Below, piece after piece: positions 1 through 9,250 of a stretch of 64,000 nucleotides of DNA (position 1 is its first letter; every line of letters begins with the position of its first letter). The position numbers and the translations under genes were made by a program. This stretch comes from Arthrobacter sp. ISL-65 (GTDB lineage Bacteria > Actinomycetota > Actinomycetes > Actinomycetales > Micrococcaceae). The notes below the pieces were generated by a model that saw only the letters and a list, made by a program, of their open reading frames with translations, was not told the DNA's origin and did no database searches. The stretch spans positions 62,001 through 126,000 of the forward strand of contig NZ_JAGGPN010000015.1 in assembly GCF_018613795.1 (NCBI RefSeq). Direction: 5' to 3'.

Positions 1-383
1 TCCTGGATGTTCTTGCCGAACCAGGGGTAGACCGGGGCCGTGTTGCCGCGGCCCAGCACCAGGTCCACGCGGCCGCCGGCGAGGTGCTGCAGCATGGCGA
101 AGTCCTCGGCGATCTTGACCGGATCGTTCGTAGTGATCAGCGTGGTGGCTGTGGACAGCGTGATGCGCTCGGTCTGGGCAGCGATGTACCCGAGCGTGGT
201 GGTGGGGGAGGAGGAGAAGAACGGCCGGTTGTGGTGCTCACCGATGGCGTAGACGTCCATGCCGATTTCTTCGACCTTCTTGGCGATCGCCACTGATGCC
301 TTGATGCGCTCGTGCTCGGTGGGGGTCCGGCCCGTGGTGGGGTCTTGGGTGATGTCGCTGACGCTGAATACGCCGATCTGCAT
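1..383 (-). CDS. LLM-class flavin-dependent oxidoreductase (luciferase-like), N-terminal part
   Basis: The first 127 residues of a luciferase-like monooxygenase are encoded; the rest lies beyond the left edge. The protein begins MQIGVFSVSDITQDP and contains GEHHNRPFF and the segment LSTATTLITTNDPVKIAEDFAML, typical of the TIM-barrel F420/FMN-dependent LLM family. Such enzymes use reduced flavin to oxidise small organic substrates in the cytoplasm; the substrate cannot be read from this fragment. The ATG at 383 is preceded on the minus strand by a GGAAGG ribosome site. A perfect inverted repeat lies about 60 bp upstream and may be an operator. Family assignment is firm; function is not. Confidence 0.9.
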   Translation of the reverse strand, partial: MQIGVFSVSDITQDPTTGRTPTEHERIKASVAIAKKVEEIGMDVYAIGEHHNRPFFSSSPTTTLGYIAAQTERITLSTATTLITTNDPVKIAEDFAMLQHLAGGRVDLVLGRGNTAPVYPWFGKNIQ

Positions 384-439
384 GATGAGCCTTCCGTTCG
401 CCGAAGTTGTTCGGGCCTGTGCTACCAGTGTACCCGATT

Positions 440-457
440 TACATGCGTTTGCATGTA
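440..457. promoter_or_regulatory. Inverted repeat upstream of the LLM oxidoreductase (putative operator)
   Basis: TACATGC and GCATGTA form a perfect 7-bp inverted repeat separated by gttt. It lies in the otherwise featureless spacer before the LLM oxidoreductase start at 383. The shape suits a dimeric regulator of MarR or TetR type, but which protein binds is unknown. Inference only. Confidence 0.4.
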
Positions 458-497
458 CTACCCTCAACGTCCTCGGCGCTAGGTTATTCCCGCCCCT

Positions 498-563
498 CCC
501 AACTGAGTAGCACTTCAGGGCGTTCCCAGCGCTGGGAACGCCTTTTGCTGCTACTCAGATGGG
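498..563. repeat. 66-bp palindromic repeat, copy A
   Basis: This is a nearly perfect 66-bp palindrome centred at 530/531. The core GGCGTTCCCAGC is followed by its complement GCTGGGAACGCC, and the outer arms CCCA-CTGAGTAGCA and TGCTACTCAG-TGGG pair in exact register; the main mismatches are at 513-516. Related copies occur at 1573-1633 and 49722-49782. It overlaps the 3' end of the neighbouring minus-strand gene, whose stop codon (551-553) is inside the right arm. It could fold as a hairpin terminator, but there is no U-run. Confidence 0.85.
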
Positions 564-1504
564 GACCAGCCACGCGCCAGAAGCACCAAGCGAACCTTGC
601 GGACGGCAGCCCGCGCGTCGTTCTCCATGTGGTTCTTGCCGATCCGCAGCAGGATCCAGTCCGCGGCGGCAAAATCCTCGTCGCGGCGGATGTCCCTCAG
701 CACCTGTGCCGAATCCGAATGGCCCTCTCCGTCGTATTCCACGGCCACACGGAACTCGGGATAGGAAAGATCGGGTTGGCGCACGGCGCCGCCGCCCAAC
801 GCCACCGGCACGTTGACGTCGGCTTCGGGAAGGCCGCGGCGGGCGAGGGCAAGCCGGAGCCGTGTTTCGGGGGCAGAATCCGCGCCGACACGCGCCTGTT
901 CAAGAGCCAGGCGGGCCTTCCGGATTCCGGGCGTTCCCTTGTGCCGGTCCAGCATGTCGGCGAGTTCGTCCCGCGTGGCATGGGCCGCGGACCTCCCCTC
1001 GAACTCGGGGCGGGGATGCCGCAGGAGATGGTCAGCCACCACCGTCAGCTCATCGACACTCATCCGCCGGGCGATGTCCAGCCAGGTCCGGGTCCTGCTG
1101 GTGACGAACACCCCATTAAGGCCCACGATCTCGTCAGGAAAGAACTGCCCGCGGTGCCCCACCACACCCCGCCGCCGGGCGATGGCAACCGCATCCGGGC
1201 GGGAAAGGTGGATGCCCGGGAGGTCAGCGCCAGGCAGGAAGCCGGGAAACTCCCACAGCAGGAATGCCGTTGCGTGCGATGCTGCCGAAAGGCCGGTGAC
1301 GAGTGTGTGGGGCCTGGCCAGCTGCGCAAGCTGCTGCGTGCACTCCGGGCGGGTACCGGCGTCGTAAGGTGTCCGGATGCCCCGGCTGGGGGTCCGGAGG
1401 CCGCCGATCTTCAAGCGGTCCCGGGCAACTCCGGCGTTCAGTGCTTCATCCACGGTGAAGGGAACGTCCGACAGATGGTCCGGCAATGGGCTCGGATACT
1501 TCAT
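551..1504 (-). CDS. AbiEi-like / DUF559 domain protein (PD-(D/E)XK nuclease-fold)
   Basis: This 317-aa protein has an N-terminal part like the AbiEi antitoxin winged-helix family common in actinobacteria. Its C-terminal part resembles DUF559/Vsr-type restriction-fold proteins: APETRLRLALARRGLPEADV, then PDLSYPEFRVAVEYDGEGH and RRDEDFAAADWILLRI. The acidic residues in PDLSYPEFRVAVEYDG would be the nuclease active-site candidates. I chose the ATG at 1504 (MKYPSPLPDHL), where similarity begins; an in-frame ATG at 1567 would add 21 residues without family character. No partner toxin is adjacent. The gene lies between two copies of the palindromic repeat, and its last codons and stop are inside copy A. 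Cellular function is unknown; similar genes are usually annotated as hypothetical. Confidence 0.75.
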   Translation of the reverse strand: MKYPSPLPDHLSDVPFTVDEALNAGVARDRLKIGGLRTPSRGIRTPYDAGTRPECTQQLAQLARPHTLVTGLSAASHATAFLLWEFPGFLPGADLPGIHLSRPDAVAIARRRGVVGHRGQFFPDEIVGLNGVFVTSRTRTWLDIARRMSVDELTVVADHLLRHPRPEFEGRSAAHATRDELADMLDRHKGTPGIRKARLALEQARVGADSAPETRLRLALARRGLPEADVNVPVALGGGAVRQPDLSYPEFRVAVEYDGEGHSDSAQVLRDIRRDEDFAAADWILLRIGKNHMENDARAAVRKVRLVLLARGWSPSE

Positions 1505-1572
1505 GGCCCCATCGTTCCAAAAACCGGAGCCCGGAATTGGGTTATCCACAGGGTCACTTGCAGTCACCTATG

Positions 1573-1633
1573 TAGGTAGCAGCAGAGGGCGTTCCAAGCG
1601 CTGGGAACGCCCTGAGCTGCGACTTAGTTGGGT
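1573..1633. repeat. Palindromic repeat, copy B
   Basis: This is the second copy of the repeat seen at 498-563, centred at 1599/1600. It has GGGCGTTCCAAGC followed by GCTGGGAACGCCC, outer arms TAGGTAGCAGC and GCTGCGACTTA, and a trailing GTTGGG. It sits 5' of the DUF559-type gene and 3' of the RND transporter gene, so the nuclease-fold gene is bracketed by copies A and B. Confidence 0.8.
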
Positions 1634-1661
1634 GGGGAGGAGAAGTGGTGACGGGTCAGGG

Positions 1662-4600
1662 TTATTCGGGGGAGCCGGGGGCGGCGCGGCGTCCGCTGAG
1701 CTTGGGAACCATGCCGGTGGTCCAGTCGGCGAACTCGGCATCGACGTCGTCATCGGCGGGGGAGAAGCCGGGGCGCTGCTTGAGCTGGCGCTTGAGCTCC
1801 TTTTTCTCCTTCCGCCCCTCTACCAGCCGGTACAGCACGGGGACGAGCACCAGCGTGAGCGCGGTGGAGGACACCAGGCCGCCGATCACCACGATGGCCA
1901 ACGGCTGCGAAATGAACCCGCCGCCGCCCGTCATGCCCAGGGCCATGGGGGTCAGCGCGAAGACCGTGGCCAGCGCGGTCATCAGGATGGGGCGGAGCCG
2001 CTGCCGGGCGCCGTGGGTGATGGCGTCGGCAACACTCATCCCCGGATTGCCGCCACGCGGGTTCCGGTACTGGTTGATCAGGTCGATCAACACAATCGCG
2101 TTCGTCACCACGATGCCCACGAGCATCAGCATGCCGATCAGCGACGGCAGCCCCAGCGGCACCCGCGCGACGAGGAGCAGGGCAACCGCTCCGGTGGCGG
2201 CGAAAGGCACCGAAACGAGGAGGATCAGCGGCTGCACCAGCGACTTGAACGTCGCCACCATGATCACGTAGACGATGGCGATGGCGGCCAGCAGCGCGAG
2301 GCCGAGCTGCCGGAATGATTCTGCCTGCTGGGTGGTGGCGCCGCCGATCTCCGCGGTCACCCCGGCGGGAAGGTCCACGGCCTTGAGGCGCTGCTGCACC
2401 TCCGCGCTGACGGCGCCCAGGTTGGATCCCGACGGCGTGACGGACACCTTCGCTGTCCGCTGGCCGTTGCTGGAGGTGATGGAGATGGGAATGTCGACCT
2501 GTTCGACGGCGGCAATCTGGCTAAGCGGGATGGCCCCGGACGCGGTGGGGAGCGGGATGTTGCGGACGGCGCCGATGCTGGTGAAGCGTTTTCCTTCGCC
2601 GATCTGGACGGGGAAGTCGTCCGTGTCGATGCGCACGGTGCCTGCGGGGACGGGGCTGATGGTGGAGGCGAGGACGCCCGCAACCTGCTCTTCGGTCAGG
2701 CCGGCGGCAACGGCCTTGGCCCGGTCAACCTTCACCTGCACCACGGGCTGGCTGGCAGCCAGGTTGGTGGTCACCTCGCTGCTTCCGGGAACTCCGGCCA
2801 TCGCCTTGACCATGGCGTCGCTGGCCTTCCCCAGATCTTCGGAGGTGGCCGCCTTCAGGGTGATGTCCACGGTGGAGGACGTTCCGAAGCCCCCCTGCTG
2901 GGAACCGACGGAGATCTTGCCGGCAGCACCTGCAGCCGCAAGCAGGCTGCGGACTGCGTCCTGCAGCCTGCCCTGGTTCGCTTTTTCGTCGGTGACCACC
3001 GTGAACGAGGAGTTGGACGCACCCGAGGACGTTAGCGCGGTGAAGCCCGCCTGCGCATTGCCGGAGGTCACTTGGACGTCCTTGATCCCGTCGATGCCAA
3101 GGAGCACGTCCTCGACCTTCCGGGCCGCGGCGCTGGTGTCTTCGAGGCTCGTGCCGGCGGGCAGTTCCTGCTTGACCGTCATGCTGTTCTCCCCGGAGCG
3201 TCCCAGCAGGTCGGTGGCGAGCAGCGGCGTCATTGCAGCGGTCCCGCCGAGGACCAGGACCGCGGCGATCAGGGTGAGCACGGGGTGCTTCTGGGTCTTG
3301 TTCAGGACGGGAACGTAGCCGCGCTGCAGGAGGCTGCGCTGTTCGGCCTCGTGTGCCTGCGCCTGGACTTCCCGGGCGGAGCGGGGGGCGTCTCCGTTGG
3401 CGGGACTCTTCAGGAACCAGTACGCGAGCACGGGAACGATGGTCAGGGACACCAGGAGCGAGGAGAGCAGCGCAATGGTAACCGTCAGGGCGAACGGACG
3501 GAACAGTTCGCCCGTCAGTTCGCCGACAAAGGCGATCGGGAGGAAGACGGCCACTGTCGTCAGCGTGGAGGCGGTGATGGCGCCGGCCACCTCACGGATG
3601 GAGGTGAGGATCGCGGTGAGCTTGGCTTCGCCGTAGCTCAGGTGCCGCTTGATGTTCTCGATCACCACGATCGAGTCATCCACGACCCGGCCGATGGCGA
3701 TGGTCAGCGCGCCGAGCGTGAGGATGTTCAGCGAATACCCTGTGCCGGACAGGCCGATGAAGGTGATCAGCAGAGACAGCGGAATGGAGACGGCGGTGAC
3801 CAGGGTGGAGCGGACGGACATGAGGAAGACGAGGATGACGGCCACCGCGAAACCGAGGCCCAGGAGGCCTTCCGTGGTGAGGTCCTTGATGGACTTCTCG
3901 ATAAACGGTGCCTGGTCGAAGACGGGGGTGAACTTGGCATTCGAGCCAAGCTCCGCCTCGAGCTGTGGCAGTAAATCCTTCACCGCGTGCGAGATCGCCA
4001 CGGTGTCGCCCTCGGGTTTCTTCGTCACGGAAATGGCCAGCGTTTCGAGACCATTCGTCCGGGTGATGGATGTGCGCGCGTCATCCTTGATGCTGACGTT
4101 GGCCACAGAACCGATGGTGGTGCCGGCTTTGGCCCCGCTGAGCGGCAGGGACTTCACCGCGGCCACCGAGTCGACCGGGCTGCCGATCTGCAGAGAGAGG
4201 CTTTGACCCTTCTCCTCAATCGTGCCTGCCGGAACAAGATCGCCGTTGTTGGTCAGGGCATTCCGGACCGACTGGATGCTGGCACCGCCGGCGGCCATGC
4301 TGGCCGCGTTCGGCTGGATCAGGATGTGCCGGTTGGCGCCGCCCGTCACGTCGGCGCCTCGGACGCCGTCGAGCTTCTGCAGCCTCGGTACCGACAGCCG
4401 CTGAAGGTCCGTATTCAGCTCGCTCAGCGGCTTGTCGGAGGAGACGGCGAGGAAGACGATGGGGAAGTCGCTGATGCTGCCGGCGATGGCCTGGGGCTGG
4501 ACGTCGTCCGGCAGCGTGCGCTTCGCGTTGGAAATTGCCCGGTCGATCTGGTTCCGGGCCCGGTCCAGGTTGGAACCGTAGGTGAACACCAGGCTGATCT

Positions 4601-4871
4601 GCGAGACGCCGTTGCGGGAGTTGGACGACGTCGACTCCAGGCCTTCGACGCCGTTCAGCGCCGTCTCCAGCGGCCGGCTGACCTGCTTGTCCACCACCTC
4701 GGGGGACGCCCCAGGCATCGACGTGATCACCGTGATCCGCGGGAACTCAACCGAGGGGATGAGTTCCTGCTTCAGCGAGGACATGGTGATCACGCCGAAC
4801 ACCGAGGCGAAGATGGTGATCAGCGCGATGAGCGCGCGGTTCCCGAGGGATAGTTGGGCCAGCCGGAACAT
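1662..4871 (-). CDS. RND family efflux transporter permease (HAE1/AcrB/SwrC-like)
   Basis: This 1069-aa integral membrane protein belongs to the HAE1 branch of the resistance-nodulation-division superfamily. Residue 1 opens MFRLAQLSLGNRALIALITI, the first membrane helix, followed by a large porter loop containing PGASPEVVDKQVSRPLE. The hallmark helix-4 motif is visible near residues 389-401 (GRVVDDSIVVIEN), and the second half repeats the layout. It should use the proton gradient to expel amphiphiles or drugs. No membrane-fusion protein or outer-membrane channel is adjacent, as expected for a Gram-positive SwrC-like pump working alone. Mqo lies 67 bp upstream in the same direction, so read-through is possible. 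The family is certain; the substrate is unknown. Confidence 0.93.
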   Translation of the reverse strand: MFRLAQLSLGNRALIALITIFASVFGVITMSSLKQELIPSVEFPRITVITSMPGASPEVVDKQVSRPLETALNGVEGLESTSSNSRNGVSQISLVFTYGSNLDRARNQIDRAISNAKRTLPDDVQPQAIAGSISDFPIVFLAVSSDKPLSELNTDLQRLSVPRLQKLDGVRGADVTGGANRHILIQPNAASMAAGGASIQSVRNALTNNGDLVPAGTIEEKGQSLSLQIGSPVDSVAAVKSLPLSGAKAGTTIGSVANVSIKDDARTSITRTNGLETLAISVTKKPEGDTVAISHAVKDLLPQLEAELGSNAKFTPVFDQAPFIEKSIKDLTTEGLLGLGFAVAVILVFLMSVRSTLVTAVSIPLSLLITFIGLSGTGYSLNILTLGALTIAIGRVVDDSIVVIENIKRHLSYGEAKLTAILTSIREVAGAITASTLTTVAVFLPIAFVGELTGELFRPFALTVTIALLSSLLVSLTIVPVLAYWFLKSPANGDAPRSAREVQAQAHEAEQRSLLQRGYVPVLNKTQKHPVLTLIAAVLVLGGTAAMTPLLATDLLGRSGENSMTVKQELPAGTSLEDTSAAARKVEDVLLGIDGIKDVQVTSGNAQAGFTALTSSGASNSSFTVVTDEKANQGRLQDAVRSLLAAAGAAGKISVGSQQGGFGTSSTVDITLKAATSEDLGKASDAMVKAMAGVPGSSEVTTNLAASQPVVQVKVDRAKAVAAGLTEEQVAGVLASTISPVPAGTVRIDTDDFPVQIGEGKRFTSIGAVRNIPLPTASGAIPLSQIAAVEQVDIPISITSSNGQRTAKVSVTPSGSNLGAVSAEVQQRLKAVDLPAGVTAEIGGATTQQAESFRQLGLALLAAIAIVYVIMVATFKSLVQPLILLVSVPFAATGAVALLLVARVPLGLPSLIGMLMLVGIVVTNAIVLIDLINQYRNPRGGNPGMSVADAITHGARQRLRPILMTALATVFALTPMALGMTGGGGFISQPLAIVVIGGLVSSTALTLVLVPVLYRLVEGRKEKKELKRQLKQRPGFSPADDDVDAEFADWTTGMVPKLSGRRAAPGSPE

Positions 4872-4938
4872 CGCATGATCTCCTGGGTCGACGGACTGTT
4901 TGCCTTCGATGGTGCCTGCCGCAACCCGCGCTGGACGG

Positions 4939-6444
4939 TCACCGCTGGACTGCGGGCGATGCTTCCAGCTGGAGGCTCTTGGCGGTGGCCTTCTCGAGCT
5001 CCGCCGCCAGCTCCGGGTTTTCGTTGAGCTTGACGCCGTAGCCCGGCATCATTTCCTTGAGCTTGGACTGCCAGCCCTTGAAGTTCTTGGGGAAGGACTT
5101 CTGCAGGAGCTCGATCATGATGGGCACGGCCGTGGAGGCTCCAGGTGAAGCGCCAAGGAGGGCGCCGACGGAACCGTCGCGGGCGGCAATGACCTCGGTG
5201 CCGAACTGCAGCACACCGCCCTTCTTCGGATCCTTCTTGATGATCTGCACACGCTGGCCGGCGGTGATGAGTTCCCAGTCGCCGTCCTGAGCCTCCGGGT
5301 AGTACTCGCGCAGCGCCTCCACCTTGTCACCGTGGCGCTTGGCCACCTCTTTGACCAGGTAGGCGGTCAGGTCCATGTTGTCCTTGGCTACGGCGAGCAT
5401 CGGGATGATGTTGCTTGGCCGGATGGACAGTGGGAGATCGAGGTAGCTGCCGTTCTTCAGGAAGTTCGTCGAGAAGCCGGCGTACGGGCCGAACAGGAGG
5501 GAGCGCTTGCCGTTGACGTAGCGCGTGTCCAGGTGCGGCACGGACATGGGCGGCGCGCCGACGGAAGCCTGGCCGTAGACCTTGGCGTTGTGCTGGGACG
5601 CGAGGGACGGGTCCGTGCAGCGGAAGAACTGGCCGGAAACCGGGAACCCGCCGAAGCCCTTGCTTTCCGGGATGCCGGAAGCCTGCAGCAGGTGCAGCGC
5701 TCCGCCGCCCGCGCCGACGAAGACGAACTTGGCCCGGATGCTGCCGCGCTCACCGGAAGCGGGGTGCTTGAGCGAAAGGTCCCAGCCGCCGTCGGACGCC
5801 CTGCGGAGATCGGTGACGTTGTGGCCGTAGTTGATTTCGACGCCGTTGTTGGCAAGGTAGCCGGTCAGCTCCCGGGTGAGGGCACCGAAGTCGACGTCGG
5901 TGCCTTCAGCAGCGCGGGTGGCGGCCACGCGCTGCTTCGTGTCGCGGCCCTTGACGATCAGCGGCGCCCATTTGGCGATCTGCGCGAAGTCCTCGGAGTA
6001 CTCCATGCTCCGGAACAGGGTGTGCTCCTTTAGCGCGTTGTAGCGGGTCTTGAGGAAGCTGGAGTTGTCGTCTCCGATGACGAAACTCATGTGCGGAACG
6101 GTGTTGATGAAACCCTTGGGTGAGCCGATCAGGGAGTTGTCCACCAGGTGGGACCAGAACTGGCGGGACAGCTGGTACTGCTCGTTGATGTGCAGTGCCT
6201 TGGCAGGATTGACCGACCCGTCCTTGGCTGCGGGGGAGTAATTAAGCTCACACAGCGCGGCGTGTCCGGTACCGGCGTTGTTCCACGGTCCTGAGCTCTC
6301 GAGGCCGGCCTCGTCGAGCCGCTCGAACAGGGAGACGGTCCAGTTGGGTTCGAGCTGCTTGATGAACGCACCCAGCGTGGCGCTCATAATGCCGCCACCA
6401 ATAAGGACGACGTCGGCATGTTGGGTCTTGGAAATGAAGGTCAC
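4939..6444 (-). CDS. mqo: Malate:quinone oxidoreductase
   Basis: This 501-aa FAD enzyme oxidises L-malate to oxaloacetate and passes electrons to membrane quinone, bypassing NAD-dependent malate dehydrogenase in the citric acid cycle. The N-terminal dinucleotide fold is clear ([19 protein letters not shown], glycines at about residues 16-18), followed by Mqo segments [20 protein letters not shown] and VSGQFFRC. The start is a GTG at 6444 ([13 protein letters not shown]), preceded by GGGAG at 7-nt spacing; an in-frame ATG 11 codons upstream lacks such a site. Length and motifs match the family. It is expected to be a peripheral membrane protein. Confidence 0.96.
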   Translation of the reverse strand: MTFISKTQHADVVLIGGGIMSATLGAFIKQLEPNWTVSLFERLDEAGLESSGPWNNAGTGHAALCELNYSPAAKDGSVNPAKALHINEQYQLSRQFWSHLVDNSLIGSPKGFINTVPHMSFVIGDDNSSFLKTRYNALKEHTLFRSMEYSEDFAQIAKWAPLIVKGRDTKQRVAATRAAEGTDVDFGALTRELTGYLANNGVEINYGHNVTDLRRASDGGWDLSLKHPASGERGSIRAKFVFVGAGGGALHLLQASGIPESKGFGGFPVSGQFFRCTDPSLASQHNAKVYGQASVGAPPMSVPHLDTRYVNGKRSLLFGPYAGFSTNFLKNGSYLDLPLSIRPSNIIPMLAVAKDNMDLTAYLVKEVAKRHGDKVEALREYYPEAQDGDWELITAGQRVQIIKKDPKKGGVLQFGTEVIAARDGSVGALLGASPGASTAVPIMIELLQKSFPKNFKGWQSKLKEMMPGYGVKLNENPELAAELEKATAKSLQLEASPAVQR

Positions 6445-6521
6445 AATCAGTCTCCCGTAGGCGGCTCTGGCTGTCACAGAATATCCCTGTACCGCCCACT
6501 AACTGAAATTGCGCCCCTACG

Positions 6522-8195
6522 TCAAGGCCTCAGCTGGACCTTGGTGAAAACTTCATTTAATACCGGCGAGGCGGGATAGCTGATCACCCGGTCGGACAGG
6601 GCCAGTGCGGAGATCGGGAAAGCGATGGGGACGGCGGGCAAGGACTCCGCGATCTGGGCGTTGATGGTCTGGTACTGCTGCGTGCGTTCCTGGCCGTCCG
6701 GGAGTCCGCGGGCGCGGTCGATCTTGGAGAACACCTGCGGGTCCTGGTAGCCGAACTCGCCGTTCTTCTCGCCGAAGAGCGGGGTGAGGAAGTTGTCCGC
6801 GTCGGAATAGGAACCGTTCCAGCCGAGCAGGTGCAGGGCATGGTCGCCGGGGTTCTGCACCTTCTGCAGGTAGCCGTCCGTCCAGTCCACGGGGACGGGC
6901 TGGATGTTCAGGCCCACCGCCGTGAGTTGGCGGCTGATTTCCGCATAAATCTTTTCCGGCGTGGGCAGGTACGGCCGTGTGACGTTCATGGGGTAGTAGA
7001 ACTTCAGGGCCTGGCCCTTGTAGCCGGCCTCTGCCAGGAGTTCCTTCGCCTTGCGGGGATCATAGCCCAGTGCGGGCGCGTTGTTGTTGAACCCGCTCAG
7101 CTTGGGCGGAACGAACTGCGAGGCCTGGGCGGTGTTGTCGATGAAGAAGCGCCTGATCAGCGTGTCCTTGTCGATGGCCAGCTCGATGGCCTGGCGGACC
7201 TTGAGGTCCTCCAGTACCGGAATTTCCTGGTTCATGCCGAGATACATCACCGAGAACGGGTCCCGCTGGATGATCTGCTTGCCGCGCTTGACCAGCTGGT
7301 CGAAGTTTCCCACCGTCACGGCGTCATAGCCGTCGATCCTGCCGTCCAGCAGGGCCTGCAGCCGGGTCTGCGGGTGGTTGTAGGTGACGAATTTGAGGGT
7401 GGCGATCTGTCCCCGGGTGCCCCAGTATTCCTTGTTGTCCGCGAGTGTGACTCCTGCGCTGTCCCAGGCGGAGAAGCGGAAGGGACCGGTGCCCACAGGA
7501 TGGGTGGCGTAAGCGGAAAGTGCCTGGCTGCCGCGCCGCAGGCTGGGCTGATCGGCCTTCCCGGCGGCGAGAGCCTTGGGGGACGAGATGGCAAACGCGG
7601 GAAGCGTCAGGGCCTGCAGGAAGCCGGTGAAGCGTTCCGTGAGGCTGATCCGCACCCGCAGCGCCGACAGGGCGGTGCAGGATTTGAAGACGGACAGCTC
7701 CGGATGGTCGGCATGCTCCTTGAAGACCCCTTTGAAGGTGGTTCCCGGAGCCTGCTTCCGAAGGGCCTCGGAAAAGTTGAACCAGCGGTCGAAATTGGTG
7801 CAGACGGCGTCGGCGTTGAAAGGGGAACCGTCGTGAAACTTGATGCCTGGGCGAAGGGTGAAGGTGTAGGCCAGACCGTCCGACGATTCCGTCCACTGCG
7901 TTGCCAGCAGCGGCGTGGGCTCGCCCGTTGTCTGGTCGACGCCCACCAGCCCTTCCAGGATCTGCCGGGTGACCCGCTGCGATTCGACGTCGTTGGCCAG
8001 GGCGGGGTCCAGGCCCAGGGGCTGCGAGGCCGTGCCGAACGTGAAAGTCGCCGACGGGGCAGCGGCAGGTGTTGTGGTGCTTGCCGCAACGGACGACGGC
8101 GTGGGCTGGGCTTCGCTCGTGCAGGAAGTGAGCGACAGGCCCAGGAGAACGGCACCGGTCTTGAGGGCCGTACGGCGCGGGATACTGCTGGGCAC
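6522..8195 (-). CDS. ABC transporter substrate-binding lipoprotein, family 5 (oligopeptide/nickel type)
   Basis: This 557-aa extracytoplasmic solute-binding protein is of the DppA/OppA family. The start is a GTG at 8195 (VPSSIPRRTALKTGAVLLGLSLTSC) with AGAGGTGG in front. The leader carries two arginines and a lipobox ending at Cys (LTSC), predicting a membrane-anchored lipoprotein. A Thr/Ser/Ala linker precedes the binding domain, which includes FTFGTASQPLGLDPALANDVES and YTFTLRPGIKFHDGSPFNADAV. No permease or ATPase gene is adjacent, so it is either an orphan binding protein or uses a distant transporter. The ligand is unknown. Confidence 0.92.
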   Translation of the reverse strand: MPSSIPRRTALKTGAVLLGLSLTSCTSEAQPTPSSVAASTTTPAAAPSATFTFGTASQPLGLDPALANDVESQRVTRQILEGLVGVDQTTGEPTPLLATQWTESSDGLAYTFTLRPGIKFHDGSPFNADAVCTNFDRWFNFSEALRKQAPGTTFKGVFKEHADHPELSVFKSCTALSALRVRISLTERFTGFLQALTLPAFAISSPKALAAGKADQPSLRRGSQALSAYATHPVGTGPFRFSAWDSAGVTLADNKEYWGTRGQIATLKFVTYNHPQTRLQALLDGRIDGYDAVTVGNFDQLVKRGKQIIQRDPFSVMYLGMNQEIPVLEDLKVRQAIELAIDKDTLIRRFFIDNTAQASQFVPPKLSGFNNNAPALGYDPRKAKELLAEAGYKGQALKFYYPMNVTRPYLPTPEKIYAEISRQLTAVGLNIQPVPVDWTDGYLQKVQNPGDHALHLLGWNGSYSDADNFLTPLFGEKNGEFGYQDPQVFSKIDRARGLPDGQERTQQYQTINAQIAESLPAVPIAFPISALALSDRVISYPASPVLNEVFTKVQLRP

Positions 8196-8274
8196 TCGAT
8201 TACCACCTCTGGACTGCTTGGGTGCGCGTGGGCGGCGTTTGCCCGCCACCCAGTGTAATTGACGGAACAACAAA

Positions 8275-8310
8275 GGCCGCGGTCCGCACTGTCGGGTGCG
8301 AACCGCGGCC
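8275..8310 (-). terminator. Rho-independent terminator of the fasciclin gene
   Basis: On the minus strand GGCCGCGGTTCGCAC and GTGCGGACCGCGGCC form a long stem closed by a short loop and followed by TTTGTTGTT. It lies just after the fasciclin gene stop codon. Confidence 0.85.
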
Positions 8311-8345
8311 TCTGCCCGGAAGAACTCCCGGAACAGGCCCAGCGA

Positions 8346-9017
8346 CTACTTGGGCATCAGCACCGAGTCCACGAGGTAAACGGTGGCGTTCGCCGTCTGC
8401 ACGCCACCGCAGATCACGTTGGCGCCGTCCACCTTAAGGGCATCCTTGGTCCCGGTCACGGTTACCGATCCGCCCTGCACGGTCTTGTGCGCGCCCACGA
8501 TCTTGTCCGGGGTGATCTGGCCGGGGACCACGTGGTATGTGAGGATCTTGCTCAGGAGGGCGTCGTCCTTCTTGAGCGTCTCGATCGTTGCGGCGTCGAC
8601 CTTTGCGAAGGCGTCATCCACCGGTGCGAATACGGTGAACTCGCTGCCGTTGAGGGTGTCCACGAGGTCAACCTTGGGGTTGAGCTTGCCGGAGACGGCG
8701 GCGGTGAGCGTCTTCAGCAGCGGGTTGTTCGAGGCGGCGACGGCCACGGGGTCCAGGGCCATGCCTGCGACGGAACCCTTGCCGCTGGGGACCTGCTTGG
8801 CGTAGCCAGCGCAGCCGGGCCCTGCCAGGTTGGCGGCCGGATCCATGGCCGCCGCCGACGTCTCCGACGGTGACGGCGCCATGCTGGACGCAGACGGCTC
8901 GGCGGCGGCCGACGAGCTGCTGGACGTGCCGGCGGAGCCGCCGCAAGCGGTGAGGCTCAGCAGGGCTGCGGCTGCAATGCCTGCGACGGTGAAGGTTGAG
9001 CGCTTGAAAGACTGCAT
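8346..9017 (-). CDS. Fasciclin (FAS1) domain lipoprotein
   Basis: This 223-aa secreted lipoprotein starts [20 protein letters not shown] and has a lipobox LTAC, followed by a Gly/Ser/Ala-rich linker. The C-terminal half is one FAS1 adhesion-type domain with the conserved blocks [30 protein letters not shown] and [15 protein letters not shown]. It resembles MPT70/MPB83-type actinobacterial surface proteins. The ATG at 9017 follows AAGGAGAATCGA; upstream ATGs in the same frame lack signal-peptide character. Its role (adhesion or sensing) is unknown. It is monocistronic, with a terminator downstream. Confidence 0.93.
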   Translation of the reverse strand: MQSFKRSTFTVAGIAAAALLSLTACGGSAGTSSSSSAAAEPSASSMAPSPSETSAAAMDPAANLAGPGCAGYAKQVPSGKGSVAGMALDPVAVAASNNPLLKTLTAAVSGKLNPKVDLVDTLNGSEFTVFAPVDDAFAKVDAATIETLKKDDALLSKILTYHVVPGQITPDKIVGAHKTVQGGSVTVTGTKDALKVDGANVICGGVQTANATVYLVDSVLMPK

Positions 9018-9207
9018 TTCGATTCTCCTTAGTTGTGCCGACGAGCGGGATCGGAGGGGCTGTGGAGCCCTCCGGTGATCCTTTTCCGACTGTGGGGCAC
9101 CGGCCGTGGGGCGGTGTCTCACTGGGTATTCGCCTCGCTGGCAGCAATGGATGGGTGAACCGGAAAAGATTTTCTGGCGGCCTGGTGGGCGGGCCCCTTA
9201 AACGAAA

Positions 9208-9233
9208 GAATCCCGGGCCGTAGCCCGGGATTC
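9208..9233 (-). terminator. Terminator of tRNA-Leu
   Basis: GAATCCCGGGC and GCCCGGGATTC pair around a four-base loop and are followed on the minus strand by TTTCGTT. It is 17 bp downstream of tRNA-Leu. Confidence 0.8.
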
Positions 9234-9250
9234 CCTACTCTTCAATTTTG

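Noticed and set aside
407-1579. Long plus-strand open frame of 390 codons opposite the DUF559-type gene
   Set aside because: It is antisense to a gene with clear family similarity, has no recognisable motif and runs through both palindromic repeats; long antisense frames are expected at this GC content.
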